DNA of 8,272 bases from assembly GCA_025999315.1 (NCBI GenBank), contig BNXD01000060.1:1-8272 (forward strand), read 5' to 3'. Shown piece by piece: positions 1 through 6,462 of this stretch. The number at the start of each line of letters is the position of its first letter. Position 1 is the first letter of the stretch. This stretch comes from Bacteroidia bacterium (lineage in GTDB: Bacteria; Bacteroidota; Bacteroidia; Bacteroidales; Rikenellaceae). The notes beneath the pieces were generated by a model. It ran no database searches and was not told where the DNA came from. It worked only from the letters and a program-made list of their open reading frames with translations. The position numbers and the translations under genes are program-made.

Positions 1-652
1 TGCAGGGAACAACATAGGCGCTGGTCTCGCTGACATAGAGCAGGATATACCCGGGCAACTCGACCCACCGCATGAACGCCTCCCAGCGCAGCGTCTGGTC
101 GGCATAACCGGCTTCCACTCTGATACCTTCCGCGCCGAAGGTCAATGTGCGATGACCGAGAAGGCACTGGCTGTCAGGGCGAAACAGCATCTTCCTGGTC
201 TTTCGTGCCACCGCGCGCCTGATCCACCAGCCGGAGGCTGCCAACCACAGCAACGCGAAGATGCCTAAGTAGATACGTATCGTCAGGATGTCGATCGCCA
301 ACGCCAGGCAGGCAAAAAACGCCGCGACGCCGAACCGGACGACCCTGCGTGCGCGAATTGCCCGACGGTCGGTGCGATAATAATGGCCGTAAAACACCAT
401 CAGATCGTTCGGTGTCAGAGTGAAAGAGACCTTCAACCCGTCCGCCTCCACTGCCCCGAAGGCAACACCCGCCTTACCATCCACCGCCCCGGATGCAACA
501 CCCTCGCCGACTTCGGCCGCTGTCGCCTCCGCCATGCCATTCATCTTTCGATCTTCCACCGCCCCGGATGCAACACTCGCACCCGCTTCACCCGACGCAC
601 CTGTAGGGACCTCCGTCCCGCCAATTGCCCCAGCCGTCTTGTCGTCAGCCAT
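1..652 (-). CDS. YcxB-like membrane protein, 3' part cut by window edge
   Basis: The reading frame is open from an ATG at 652 to the left edge, giving 217 residues with no stop; an in-frame TAG lies about 63 bases upstream of the ATG, with no other good start between. Residues 1-72 are a low-complexity Ala/Gly/Val/Glu stretch with three VAxGAV(E/D) units. From about residue 73 the sequence (LKVSFTLTPNDLMVFYGHYY) looks like the start of a YcxB-like protein. A hydrophobic block at about 107-143 could form one or two membrane helices, with Arg/Lys clusters on both sides. It is followed by a soluble part (about 168-214) in which LTFGAEGI, a conserved-looking Trp (RWEAFMRWVEL) and YILLYVS fit the YcxB C-terminal domain. 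The function of the family is not established. The gene follows etfA by 63 bp on the same strand and may be cotranscribed. The family call is from memory and moderately sure; that it is a real gene is highly likely. Confidence 0.8.
   Translation of the reverse strand, partial: MADDKTAGAIGGTEVPTGASGEAGASVASGAVEDRKMNGMAEATAAEVGEGVASGAVDGKAGVAFGAVEADGLKVSFTLTPNDLMVFYGHYYRTDRRAIRARRVVRFGVAAFFACLALAIDILTIRIYLGIFALLWLAASGWWIRRAVARKTRKMLFRPDSQCLLGHRTLTFGAEGIRVEAGYADQTLRWEAFMRWVELPGYILLYVSETSAYVVPC
447..576 (-). repeat. Three-copy in-frame repeat in the YcxB-like N-terminus
   Basis: A 22-bp unit occurs identically at 480-501 and 555-576, and again with three mismatches at 447-468. On the coding strand each unit contains GTTGC and GGGGC(A/G)GTGG and encodes VA(S/F)GAV followed by Glu or Asp. 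Copy spacing is 33 and 75 bp, both multiples of three, so every copy reads in the same frame. The exact identity of two copies at the nucleotide level suggests fairly recent duplication within the gene. Confidence 0.85.
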
Positions 653-715
653 ATCGAAACCAAATATATACCTCTCCTCTCGTTCGCCCTCCCCCGTGGC
701 ATCGGCCCCGGCAGG

Positions 716-1732
716 CTACTTGCTGTTCTGCCTGTAATACTTTATCATCTTGGGTATCACCTCATTCAGATCGCCCGTGATGACATAGTCGGCCAACTTG
801 CTGACCGGCGCTTCAGGGTCGGTGTTGATCGATATGATCATCGCCGACTGATCCATACCCGCCGTGTGCTGAATCTGGCCCGATATGCCGCAGGCGATGT
901 AGAGCTTGGGACGCACCGTAACGCCCGTCTGCCCCACCTGACGCGCATGTTCGGCAAACCCGGCATCGACGGCAGCGCGCGAAGCGCCCACCTCGCCCCC
1001 CAGCACCTCTGCCAACTCGTAGAGCAGCTTGAAGTTATCTTTCGACCCTACGCCATAGCCGCCCGAGACGATCACCTGAGCGCCCTTGATGTTGAGTTTG
1101 CGCTCTTCGATCTGACGGCTGACGATCTTCACCGCCAAATCGGTGTCCTTCAGATATTTCTTGTGGTCGATCACCTTCACCTCGCCTGTTCCGGGCTTTG
1201 AGGCGTGCTCCTTTTTCATCACCCCCTCGCGAACGGTGGCCATCTGGGGACGGCAGTCGGGGTTGATGATGGTGGCGATGATGTTGCCACCGAAGGCCGG
1301 ACGTATCTGATAGAGAAGGTTTTTGTACTTGTTACCTTTGGTGTCCTCGTGATCGCCGACAACCAGACTGGTGCAGTCGGCCGTCAGACCGCTGTGCAAT
1401 GCCGACGACACTCGCGGACCGAGGTCGCGCCCCAGCGACGACGCACCGAACAGGGCGATCTGCGGCTTCTCCTGCTCGAACACTCCGCACACGATGGCGC
1501 AGTGAGGCATAGTGCGATAGGGAGCCAGCTCCTTGTCGTCGGCCACCCAGACTGTGTCGGCGCCATAGAGGGCCAGCTCCTTCTCCAGCCCCTTGAGGTT
1601 GTGGCCGATAACGATTGCTTCGAGTTTGCAGCCCAGTGTGTTCGCCAACTCGCGGCCCTTGGTCAGAAGTTCCAGCGAGACATCGGCAACCTTGCCGTTT
1701 TCGGTCTCGATATATACAAAAATATTATTCAT
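716..1732 (-). CDS. etfA: Electron transfer flavoprotein alpha subunit
   Basis: The 338-residue product has the usual EtfA layout. An N-terminal alpha/beta domain (about 1-190) is followed by the FAD-binding C-terminal domain: VSGGYGVGS at 222-230, GASRAAVDAG at 249-258, VGQTG at 266-270, and the ETF-alpha signature LYIACGISGQIQH at 277-289. R252, T269 and H289 correspond to the FAD-contacting Arg, Thr and His of human ETFA. The end (INTDPEAPVSKLADY...DLNEVIPKM) is also typical. With EtfB it forms the soluble heterodimer that accepts electrons from acyl-CoA dehydrogenases; whether this one bifurcates cannot be decided by eye. The ATG start at 1732 leads directly into the first beta strand (IFVYIE). 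It lies 67 bp after etfB on the same strand, so the two are probably cotranscribed. Confidence 0.97.
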   Translation of the reverse strand: MNNIFVYIETENGKVADVSLELLTKGRELANTLGCKLEAIVIGHNLKGLEKELALYGADTVWVADDKELAPYRTMPHCAIVCGVFEQEKPQIALFGASSLGRDLGPRVSSALHSGLTADCTSLVVGDHEDTKGNKYKNLLYQIRPAFGGNIIATIINPDCRPQMATVREGVMKKEHASKPGTGEVKVIDHKKYLKDTDLAVKIVSRQIEERKLNIKGAQVIVSGGYGVGSKDNFKLLYELAEVLGGEVGASRAAVDAGFAEHARQVGQTGVTVRPKLYIACGISGQIQHTAGMDQSAMIISINTDPEAPVSKLADYVITGDLNEVIPKMIKYYRQNSK

Positions 1733-1799
1733 GGATAGATTTTATTTTCATTATTCAGAGGGCAAATCTTGCGAGGGGTTTGGGCCCCGATCGTCTTCT

Positions 1800-2678
1800 C
1801 TAACCCAGTGTATGGCTTGCGATAAGCTCGGCCATCAGCGAATCGATGTCGGCGTCGGCCCCGGTCAGGCGTTTGGACTCTTTGGCCTGCAGCACGACGT
1901 TCTCGATCTTTTTGACCTTGGTGGGCGAGCCCTGCAGCCCCAGCTCCTCCTCGCGGCACTCGATGTCCGAGACGCCCCACTCCTCGATGCACAGGTAGCT
2001 GCGTCCGGCGCACAGGTCCGAGATGTAGTCGCTCTGCAACTCCTGCAACTCGCCCGGTGTCTTGGCATATTTGTATTTCATCACCCTCTTGGCGTTGGCC
2101 ATGCGGCACTCGGGAGCCGAACTGTTCACCGTGAAAAGCATCGGCAGCGGGCACGACACGCTCTCGATGCCATGCTCCAAACGGCGTTTGATGACGATCT
2201 GTTTTTCGTCGATCGTCTCGATGCACTCGGCATATGTTACCTGGGGCCAACCCAGTTTCTCGGCCACCTGAGGACCGACCTGCGCCGTGTCGCCGTCGAT
2301 GGCCTGACGGCCCGCCACGATGATGTCGGGCTTGATCTTCAGCAGCGCACGCGAGAGGGCATAGCTGGTGGCCAGCGTGTCGGCGCCGGCAAACTTGCGA
2401 TCGGTGAGCAGAATGCCGCCGTCGGCGCCGCGGAACATGGCGTCGCGGATGATGTCGGCAGCCCTCGGGGGCCCCATGGTAAGAATGTGCACCGTGCTGC
2501 CCGGCAGCGTGTCCTTGATCACCAGGGCCTGCTCCAATGCGTTGAGGTCCTCGGGGTTGAAGATGGCGGGCAATGCCGCACGGTTCACTGTGCCGTCGGC
2601 CTTCATGGCGTCCTTGCCCACGTTGCGGGTGTCGGGCACCTGTTTGGCCAACACGACTATTTTCAGCGCTTTTCCCAT
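1800..2678 (-). CDS. etfB: Electron transfer flavoprotein beta subunit
   Basis: The 292-residue product begins KIVVLAKQVPDT, the classic EtfB start. It carries NPEDLNALEQAL at 41-52, LTMGPPRAADIIRDAMFRGAD at about 66-86, and the nucleotide-binding loop AGRQAIDGDTAQVGPQ at 122-137, which holds AMP in ordinary ETFs and a second FAD in bifurcating ones. It is longer than the roughly 250-260 residues common in the family. The extra length is an insertion at about 202-255 (KTPGELQELQ...LGLQGSPTKV), a form I associate with Bacteroidetes and some anaerobes. The C-terminal part (about 265-292) would be the arm that packs on EtfA. The ATG start at 2678 fits the family. It is followed by etfA and preceded 57 bp upstream by purA, all on one strand. 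Confidence 0.97.
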   Translation of the reverse strand: MGKALKIVVLAKQVPDTRNVGKDAMKADGTVNRAALPAIFNPEDLNALEQALVIKDTLPGSTVHILTMGPPRAADIIRDAMFRGADGGILLTDRKFAGADTLATSYALSRALLKIKPDIIVAGRQAIDGDTAQVGPQVAEKLGWPQVTYAECIETIDEKQIVIKRRLEHGIESVSCPLPMLFTVNSSAPECRMANAKRVMKYKYAKTPGELQELQSDYISDLCAGRSYLCIEEWGVSDIECREEELGLQGSPTKVKKIENVVLQAKESKRLTGADADIDSLMAELIASHTLG

Positions 2679-2735
2679 GTTGTAGATATGATTTCGTATG
2701 TTATTTAATTAATTTTTGCTCTGCAGCGGCCGACC

Positions 2736-4010
2736 TCATCGCCGCACAATGGTCTGGTCGCGGTCGGGGCCCACCGAAACGATCCCCACCGGCGCGCCGC
2801 ACTCCTTTTCTATATACTCTATGTATTCCTTCAGCTCGGCGGGCAGTTCGTCATAGCTGCGCACATCGCCTATCTCGCGCCGCCATCCACGGAAATCCCT
2901 GTAAACGGGCTTCATGTCGGCGGTAAATTCGTAGGGGAACGAGGTGACCGTCTGCCCGCCCACCGAGTAGCCCGTGCAGACGCGGATGGTGTCGAACCCC
3001 GACAGCACATCGGCCTTCATCATGATCAGCTCGGTTACACCGTTGACCATCACCGCATAGCGCAACGCCACCATGTCGAGCCAGCCGCATCGCCGCGCAC
3101 GACCCGTGGTTGCGCCGAACTCGCGGCCCACCTTGCGCATCGCCTCCCCGTCGCCATCCTCGAGCTCGGTAGGGAACGGACCGTTGCCCACGCGGGTGCA
3201 GTAGGCCTTGAAGATGCCCTTGACCGCGCCGATGGCCGCAGGCGCCACACCCAACCCCGTGCACGCCCCGGCGCACACCGTATTGGACGAAGTAACAAAG
3301 GGATAGGTGCCGAAATCGATGTCGAGCATCGTCCCCTGCGCCCCCTCGGCCAGCGCCGAACGGCCCTCGACCAGTGCGTCGTTGAGATACTGCTCGCTGT
3401 CTATCAGCGTAAAACGCCTCATGACCTGCACTCCGTCGAAGAATTCCAGCTCCAGCTGCGCCAGATCGAAATCGCCCGCATATTGGCCCGCCTGGGCCAG
3501 ATGCCTGGTTTTGATCGTGTTGTAGCGCCCGGCAAAGTCATCGGAGAGCAGATCGCCCACTCTCATGCCCCCGCGCGAGGTCTTGTCGGTATAGGTCGGA
3601 CCGATGCCCTTGAGGGTCGAGCCGATCTTGTCCGCACCTTTGGAGGCCTCCTGCGCCGCATCGAGGATACGATGGGTGGGCAGGATCAGGTGAGCCTTCT
3701 TGGAGATGAGTATCTTCGAGGCGATCTGCGGCACGACCTTCTCGAGCTCCTCCACCTCGCGGGCGAATGTTGCCGGATCGATCACCACCCCGTTGCCTAT
3801 GACGTTGACCGCCTCGGGACGGAAGATACCCGAAGGTATGGTGTGCAGCACATAGCTCTCTTTGCCCATATGCAACGAGTGGCCGGCGTTGGGCCCTCCC
3901 TGAAAACGCGCGATAATATCATAGCCTGGCGTGAGCACATCGACGATCTTGCCTTTGCCTTCGTCGCCCCACTGCAGACCCAAAACCACATCAACTCTTT
4001 TTTTTGTCAT
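2736..4010 (-). CDS. purA: Adenylosuccinate synthetase
   Basis: PurA joins IMP and aspartate using GTP to make adenylosuccinate, the first step from IMP to AMP, in the cytoplasm. The product has 424 residues from the ATG at 4010, the normal family length. Visible motifs, numbered from that ATG, are the GTP/Mg loop LQWGDEGKGK at about 12-21 with catalytic Asp16, GGPNAGHSLH with the catalytic-type His44, the family signature GIGPTYTDKTSR, the TTGRARRCGWLD segment of the active site, and KADVLSGFD, equivalent to the guanine-specificity motif. The end (GIVSVGPDRDQTI) is also typical. A GTG one codon upstream (4013) could start the same frame, but ATG is preferred. An ATG at 4017 is out of frame. 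A perfect TAnnTTTG box lies about 25 bases upstream of the chosen start. It heads a same-strand series with etfB and etfA, with which it has no obvious metabolic link. Confidence 0.98.
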   Translation of the reverse strand: MTKKRVDVVLGLQWGDEGKGKIVDVLTPGYDIIARFQGGPNAGHSLHMGKESYVLHTIPSGIFRPEAVNVIGNGVVIDPATFAREVEELEKVVPQIASKILISKKAHLILPTHRILDAAQEASKGADKIGSTLKGIGPTYTDKTSRGGMRVGDLLSDDFAGRYNTIKTRHLAQAGQYAGDFDLAQLELEFFDGVQVMRRFTLIDSEQYLNDALVEGRSALAEGAQGTMLDIDFGTYPFVTSSNTVCAGACTGLGVAPAAIGAVKGIFKAYCTRVGNGPFPTELEDGDGEAMRKVGREFGATTGRARRCGWLDMVALRYAVMVNGVTELIMMKADVLSGFDTIRVCTGYSVGGQTVTSFPYEFTADMKPVYRDFRGWRREIGDVRSYDELPAELKEYIEYIEKECGAPVGIVSVGPDRDQTIVRR

Positions 4011-4034
4011 CACCCATGTCGATTAACGGACTTG

Positions 4035-4042
4035 CAAAGATA
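4035..4042 (-). promoter_or_regulatory. Candidate -7 box of the purA promoter
   Basis: On the minus strand this reads TATCTTTG, a perfect match to the Bacteroidetes -7 consensus TAnnTTTG. Transcription would begin about 5 bases further on, leaving a leader of about 20 bases before the purA ATG at 4010. About 19-21 bases upstream lies a T-run rather than a clean TTTG, so the -33 element is weak. The short leader and perfect -7 box make this the best promoter candidate in the window. Confidence 0.65.
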
Positions 4043-4125
4043 CTATTTTTCGCAAAAAATGAAAAAATTTAGAGGTTGTTTAAATTTTCGGGGCGATGTT
4101 ATATTATCCGACAGCCATTTTTTGC

Positions 4126-4133
4126 TATCTTAG
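4126..4133 (+). promoter_or_regulatory. Candidate -7 box of the TPR gene promoter
   Basis: The plus strand reads TATCTTAG, one mismatch from TAnnTTTG, directly after TTTTTTGC, a context common before Bacteroidetes start sites. Transcription from about 4138 would give a leader of about 20 bases before the ATG at 4158. No clear -33 TTTG is seen at the expected distance (the sequence there is ATATTA-like), so the call is tentative. It points away from the purA promoter 84 bases to the left. Confidence 0.45.
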
Positions 4134-4157
4134 CGCGATAATTTCAACAAACGCGGA

Positions 4158-6134
4158 ATGAAAAAAAAGAAACTGCTGTTGGTTCTGTTTCTGGTCGCCG
4201 TCGCGCCCGTGGTCGGGCTCAAGGCGCAGTACAACAAGTTCTACTTTTTCAACGTAGGGCGCAACTTCCTCATCGACAACCAATATGAGAACGCCATCCG
4301 AACGCTCAACATACTGCTCAAGGTCGACCCGAAGGCCTACGAGGGTTACTTCCTGCGCGGGGTGGCCAAATACAACCTCGACGACCTGCTGGGCGCCGAG
4401 GACGACTTCTCACACACCATTTTTCTCAACCCGGTACACACCACCTCCTACCATTTTCGCGCCATAACACGCGCCCAGCTGGGCAATTACGAGGATGCGC
4501 TGAGCGATTTCCGCGAAGCGCTCGAGTTGCGCCCCGACCTGCCGGGTCCCTACTACAGTCGCGGGGTAACCTACCTGCTGAGCAAACAGTACGACAAGGC
4601 GATCGCCGATTTCGACCAGTTTATCCGCCACGAGAACAAAGTGGCCGACGCCTACCTCAACCGCGGCACGGCCTACCTGATGCTCAAGGACACCACGCGC
4701 GCCTACGACAACTTCGATACGGCCATCCGCACCAACCGCGACAGTCCGTCGGGCTATACGCGCCGCGGAGCGCTCTACATGGAGCAGAGACGCTATCCCG
4801 AGGCGCTGACCGACTTCAACATGGCCATCGTCCGCGACACGACCTACCTGCAGGCCTACTTCAACCGCGCCATCGTCTACTCCAACACCAACAAACCGAT
4901 GCTGTCGCTCTCCGATTTCGACCGGGTGATACGCCTCGACTCGACCAGCTCGCTGGCCTACTTCAACCGCGCCATAATGCGCACGCAGATAGGCGACTAC
5001 AACCGCGCTCTGGACGACTACGACGCCGTGGCGCGCTACTCGCCGGGCAATGTGCTGGTCTACTTCAACCGCGCGATGCTCTATGCGCGTCTGGGCGATC
5101 TGCCGATGGCCATAAAGGACTATGACAAAGCCATTTCGCTCTACCCCGACTTTGCCACCGCCTACCTCAACCGCTCGCAGCTGCGCTACTACATGAAGGA
5201 CCTCAAGGGCTCGCGGGACGACCAGCGGATCGCCGAAAGGAAGATCGCCGAGTATCGCAGTCGCCTGTCGGACAGCACTTTTTCGAGCTATGCCGACACG
5301 TCGCGCCGTTTCAACCAGCTGCTCTCCTTCGGCGACGACTATCGCAAGGGCGATGTCGACCGCATCCTGGCCAGCACGCGCAACGCCACGCTCCAGCCGC
5401 TGTTCAAATTCACCCTGCTGCTGCCCGACACCATCCGTGAGATCGACCCTCATCGCTATTATCTGCCTCGCGTCGAGGAGTTCATTGCCCAGACGCGGGT
5501 TTCGGGCCTTCGCCTGAGCAACCGCATGAGCGACCTGCCGCCCGACTCGCTGGTGGCCTTCGACAAACGGCTCTCCACCTACCGTGGAGGCGACGAGAAC
5601 AGCTGGCACCGCCTGTTCGAGCGGGGCATCGTGCTGGCCCTCATCCGCCAATACACCTCCTCGATAGCAGCCCTCACGGCGGCCATCGAGCAGAACCCCG
5701 CCAATCCGTTCCTCTACCTCAACCGCAGCACGGTGCGCAGCGAGATGATCGACTTCATCTCCTCGATCGACAACAGCTACCAGCGCATCACCGTCGACTC
5801 CGACCCTGTGAGCCTCAAGGGTTCCTCGTCGCGCACCTACAGCTACGACGAGGCCATCGCCGATCTGAACAAGGCGGCCAAGCTCTTCCCCGAGATGGCC
5901 CACATATACTACAACCGCGCCAACCTGCTGGTCCTCTCGGGCAAACTGCCCGAAGCCTACGACGACTACACCGAGGCCATCCGCCTGAACCCCGGTTTCG
6001 CCGAGAGCTACTACAACCGCGGCCTGGTGCAGATCTTCCTCAAGGACATCCACAAAGGTTGCCTCGATCTGAGCAAGGCCGGCGAACTGGGCATCAAGGA
6101 GGCCTACACGATACTCAAACAATATTCAAATTAA
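4158..6134 (+). CDS. Secreted or periplasmic TPR-repeat protein
   Basis: The 658-residue product starts with a signal peptide: MKKKK, a hydrophobic core (LLLVLFLVAVAPVVG), and a probable signal peptidase I site after KA at 23 just before QYNKF. About nine consecutive TPR units of 34 residues run from about 29 to 334, marked by repeated Y(F/L)NRA/RG and A(I/L)xDF/DYxxAI patterns. Residues 335-480 lack clear TPRs and are rich in Arg, Ser and Asp. More TPR-like units follow at about 482-515 and 560-650. The ending (GCLDLSKAGELGIKEAY) is a form I know from Bacteroidales TPR proteins. No enzymatic domain is seen, so it is probably a protein-binding scaffold in the periplasm or on the envelope; the partner is unknown. 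It appears to be transcribed alone, with divergent purA on the left and a 328-bp gap on the right. A 570-residue open frame antisense to it is a composition artefact. Confidence 0.93.
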   Translation: MKKKKLLLVLFLVAVAPVVGLKAQYNKFYFFNVGRNFLIDNQYENAIRTLNILLKVDPKAYEGYFLRGVAKYNLDDLLGAEDDFSHTIFLNPVHTTSYHFRAITRAQLGNYEDALSDFREALELRPDLPGPYYSRGVTYLLSKQYDKAIADFDQFIRHENKVADAYLNRGTAYLMLKDTTRAYDNFDTAIRTNRDSPSGYTRRGALYMEQRRYPEALTDFNMAIVRDTTYLQAYFNRAIVYSNTNKPMLSLSDFDRVIRLDSTSSLAYFNRAIMRTQIGDYNRALDDYDAVARYSPGNVLVYFNRAMLYARLGDLPMAIKDYDKAISLYPDFATAYLNRSQLRYYMKDLKGSRDDQRIAERKIAEYRSRLSDSTFSSYADTSRRFNQLLSFGDDYRKGDVDRILASTRNATLQPLFKFTLLLPDTIREIDPHRYYLPRVEEFIAQTRVSGLRLSNRMSDLPPDSLVAFDKRLSTYRGGDENSWHRLFERGIVLALIRQYTSSIAALTAAIEQNPANPFLYLNRSTVRSEMIDFISSIDNSYQRITVDSDPVSLKGSSSRTYSYDEAIADLNKAAKLFPEMAHIYYNRANLLVLSGKLPEAYDDYTEAIRLNPGFAESYYNRGLVQIFLKDIHKGCLDLSKAGELGIKEAYTILKQYSN

Positions 6135-6462
6135 GAGTCTGTTTAACCCATTGTGTATTTGCAAGGTTGGTTAAAAAGCGTCGGGTCAAAGTCAAGGTGG
6201 CCCGCAGACGGCGGTGGGATGTCTTTCTGAGCCAAAGGCGAAAGAGTGGCAGTCCTCCGCCCGGCAAGCGCAGAGTGTGGCTGCGGGCTGCCGGCCTCTT
6301 CAAGGCCGAAAAAACAGCTGAAAATAAATGCCATATAATGACATACTTTTCAAAGCGCCTTTTTGCCGAACTAATTTTCAACCATTAATTCGCATGAATC
6401 ATGGCAACGTATGCCAATCATAAAGCAACGAACTTATAGCAAATAACTTACTATTTAAACCG
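6135..6462 (+). other. Non-coding gap between TPR and MFS genes
   Basis: No convincing gene is present in these 328 bases; the short open frames on both strands have no recognisable domain. The left part has a 7-bp inverted repeat, TTTAACC at 6142-6148 and GGTTAAA at 6169-6175, which by its size and loop could be chance. The middle (6248-6343) is a GC-rich structured element described separately. The right part (about 6344-6462) is AT-rich and must hold the MFS promoter, but I find no good TAnnTTTG box. No hairpin is followed by a T-run on the plus strand, so the TPR terminator is not identified. Confidence 0.7.
6248..6343 (-). repeat. Structured GC-rich element, copy 1
   Basis: Plus-strand order is GCAGTCCTCCGC (6249-6260), GGCTGCGGGCTGC (6279-6291), a hairpin CGGCCT-cttca-AGGCCG (6292-6308), then AATGACA (6337-6343). 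The first and second blocks also pair with each other: GGCAGTCC at 6248-6255 with GGGCTGCC at 6285-6292, eight pairs including one G-U. The same ordered blocks occur on the minus strand at 8158-8213. The hairpin is followed by an A-run on the plus strand and preceded by a T-run on the minus strand, so it is not an intrinsic terminator in either direction. Its family and role are unknown to me. Confidence 0.6.

Noticed and set aside
383..1201. 272-residue plus-strand open frame
   Set aside because: It covers parts of the YcxB-like gene and etfA in antisense and shows no domain. The minus-strand genes explain the coding signal.
1774..1788. GGGG/CCCC hairpin in the etfB-etfA gap as a terminator
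   Set aside because: The stem is only four pairs with no T-run after it, and EtfB and EtfA are needed in equal amounts, so an intervening terminator is unlikely.
4011..4013. GTG as purA start
   Set aside because: It would add only one residue; the ATG directly after it is the better start and gives the normal family N-terminus.
4410..6122. 570-residue open frame on the minus strand
   Set aside because: It lies wholly antisense to the TPR gene, whose signal peptide and 34-residue repeats are clear. The translation is Val/Ala/Gly/Arg-rich without a domain and arises from GC-rich codon use.
6142..6175. TTTAACC/GGTTAAA inverted repeat as an operator
   Set aside because: A seven-base arm with a 20-base gap in an AT-rich stretch is expected by chance about this often, and it sits after the TPR stop, far from the MFS start.
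6292..6315. Hairpin with adjacent A-run as a rho-independent terminator
   Set aside because: On the plus strand the stem is followed by As, and on the minus strand the T-run comes before the stem, so neither orientation gives stem plus U-tract.
6115..6381. 88-residue minus-strand frame between TPR and MFS genes
   Set aside because: Its codons coincide with the structured repeat copy 1, it overlaps the TPR stop, and the translation is Arg/Leu/Thr-rich without a domain or a good start context.
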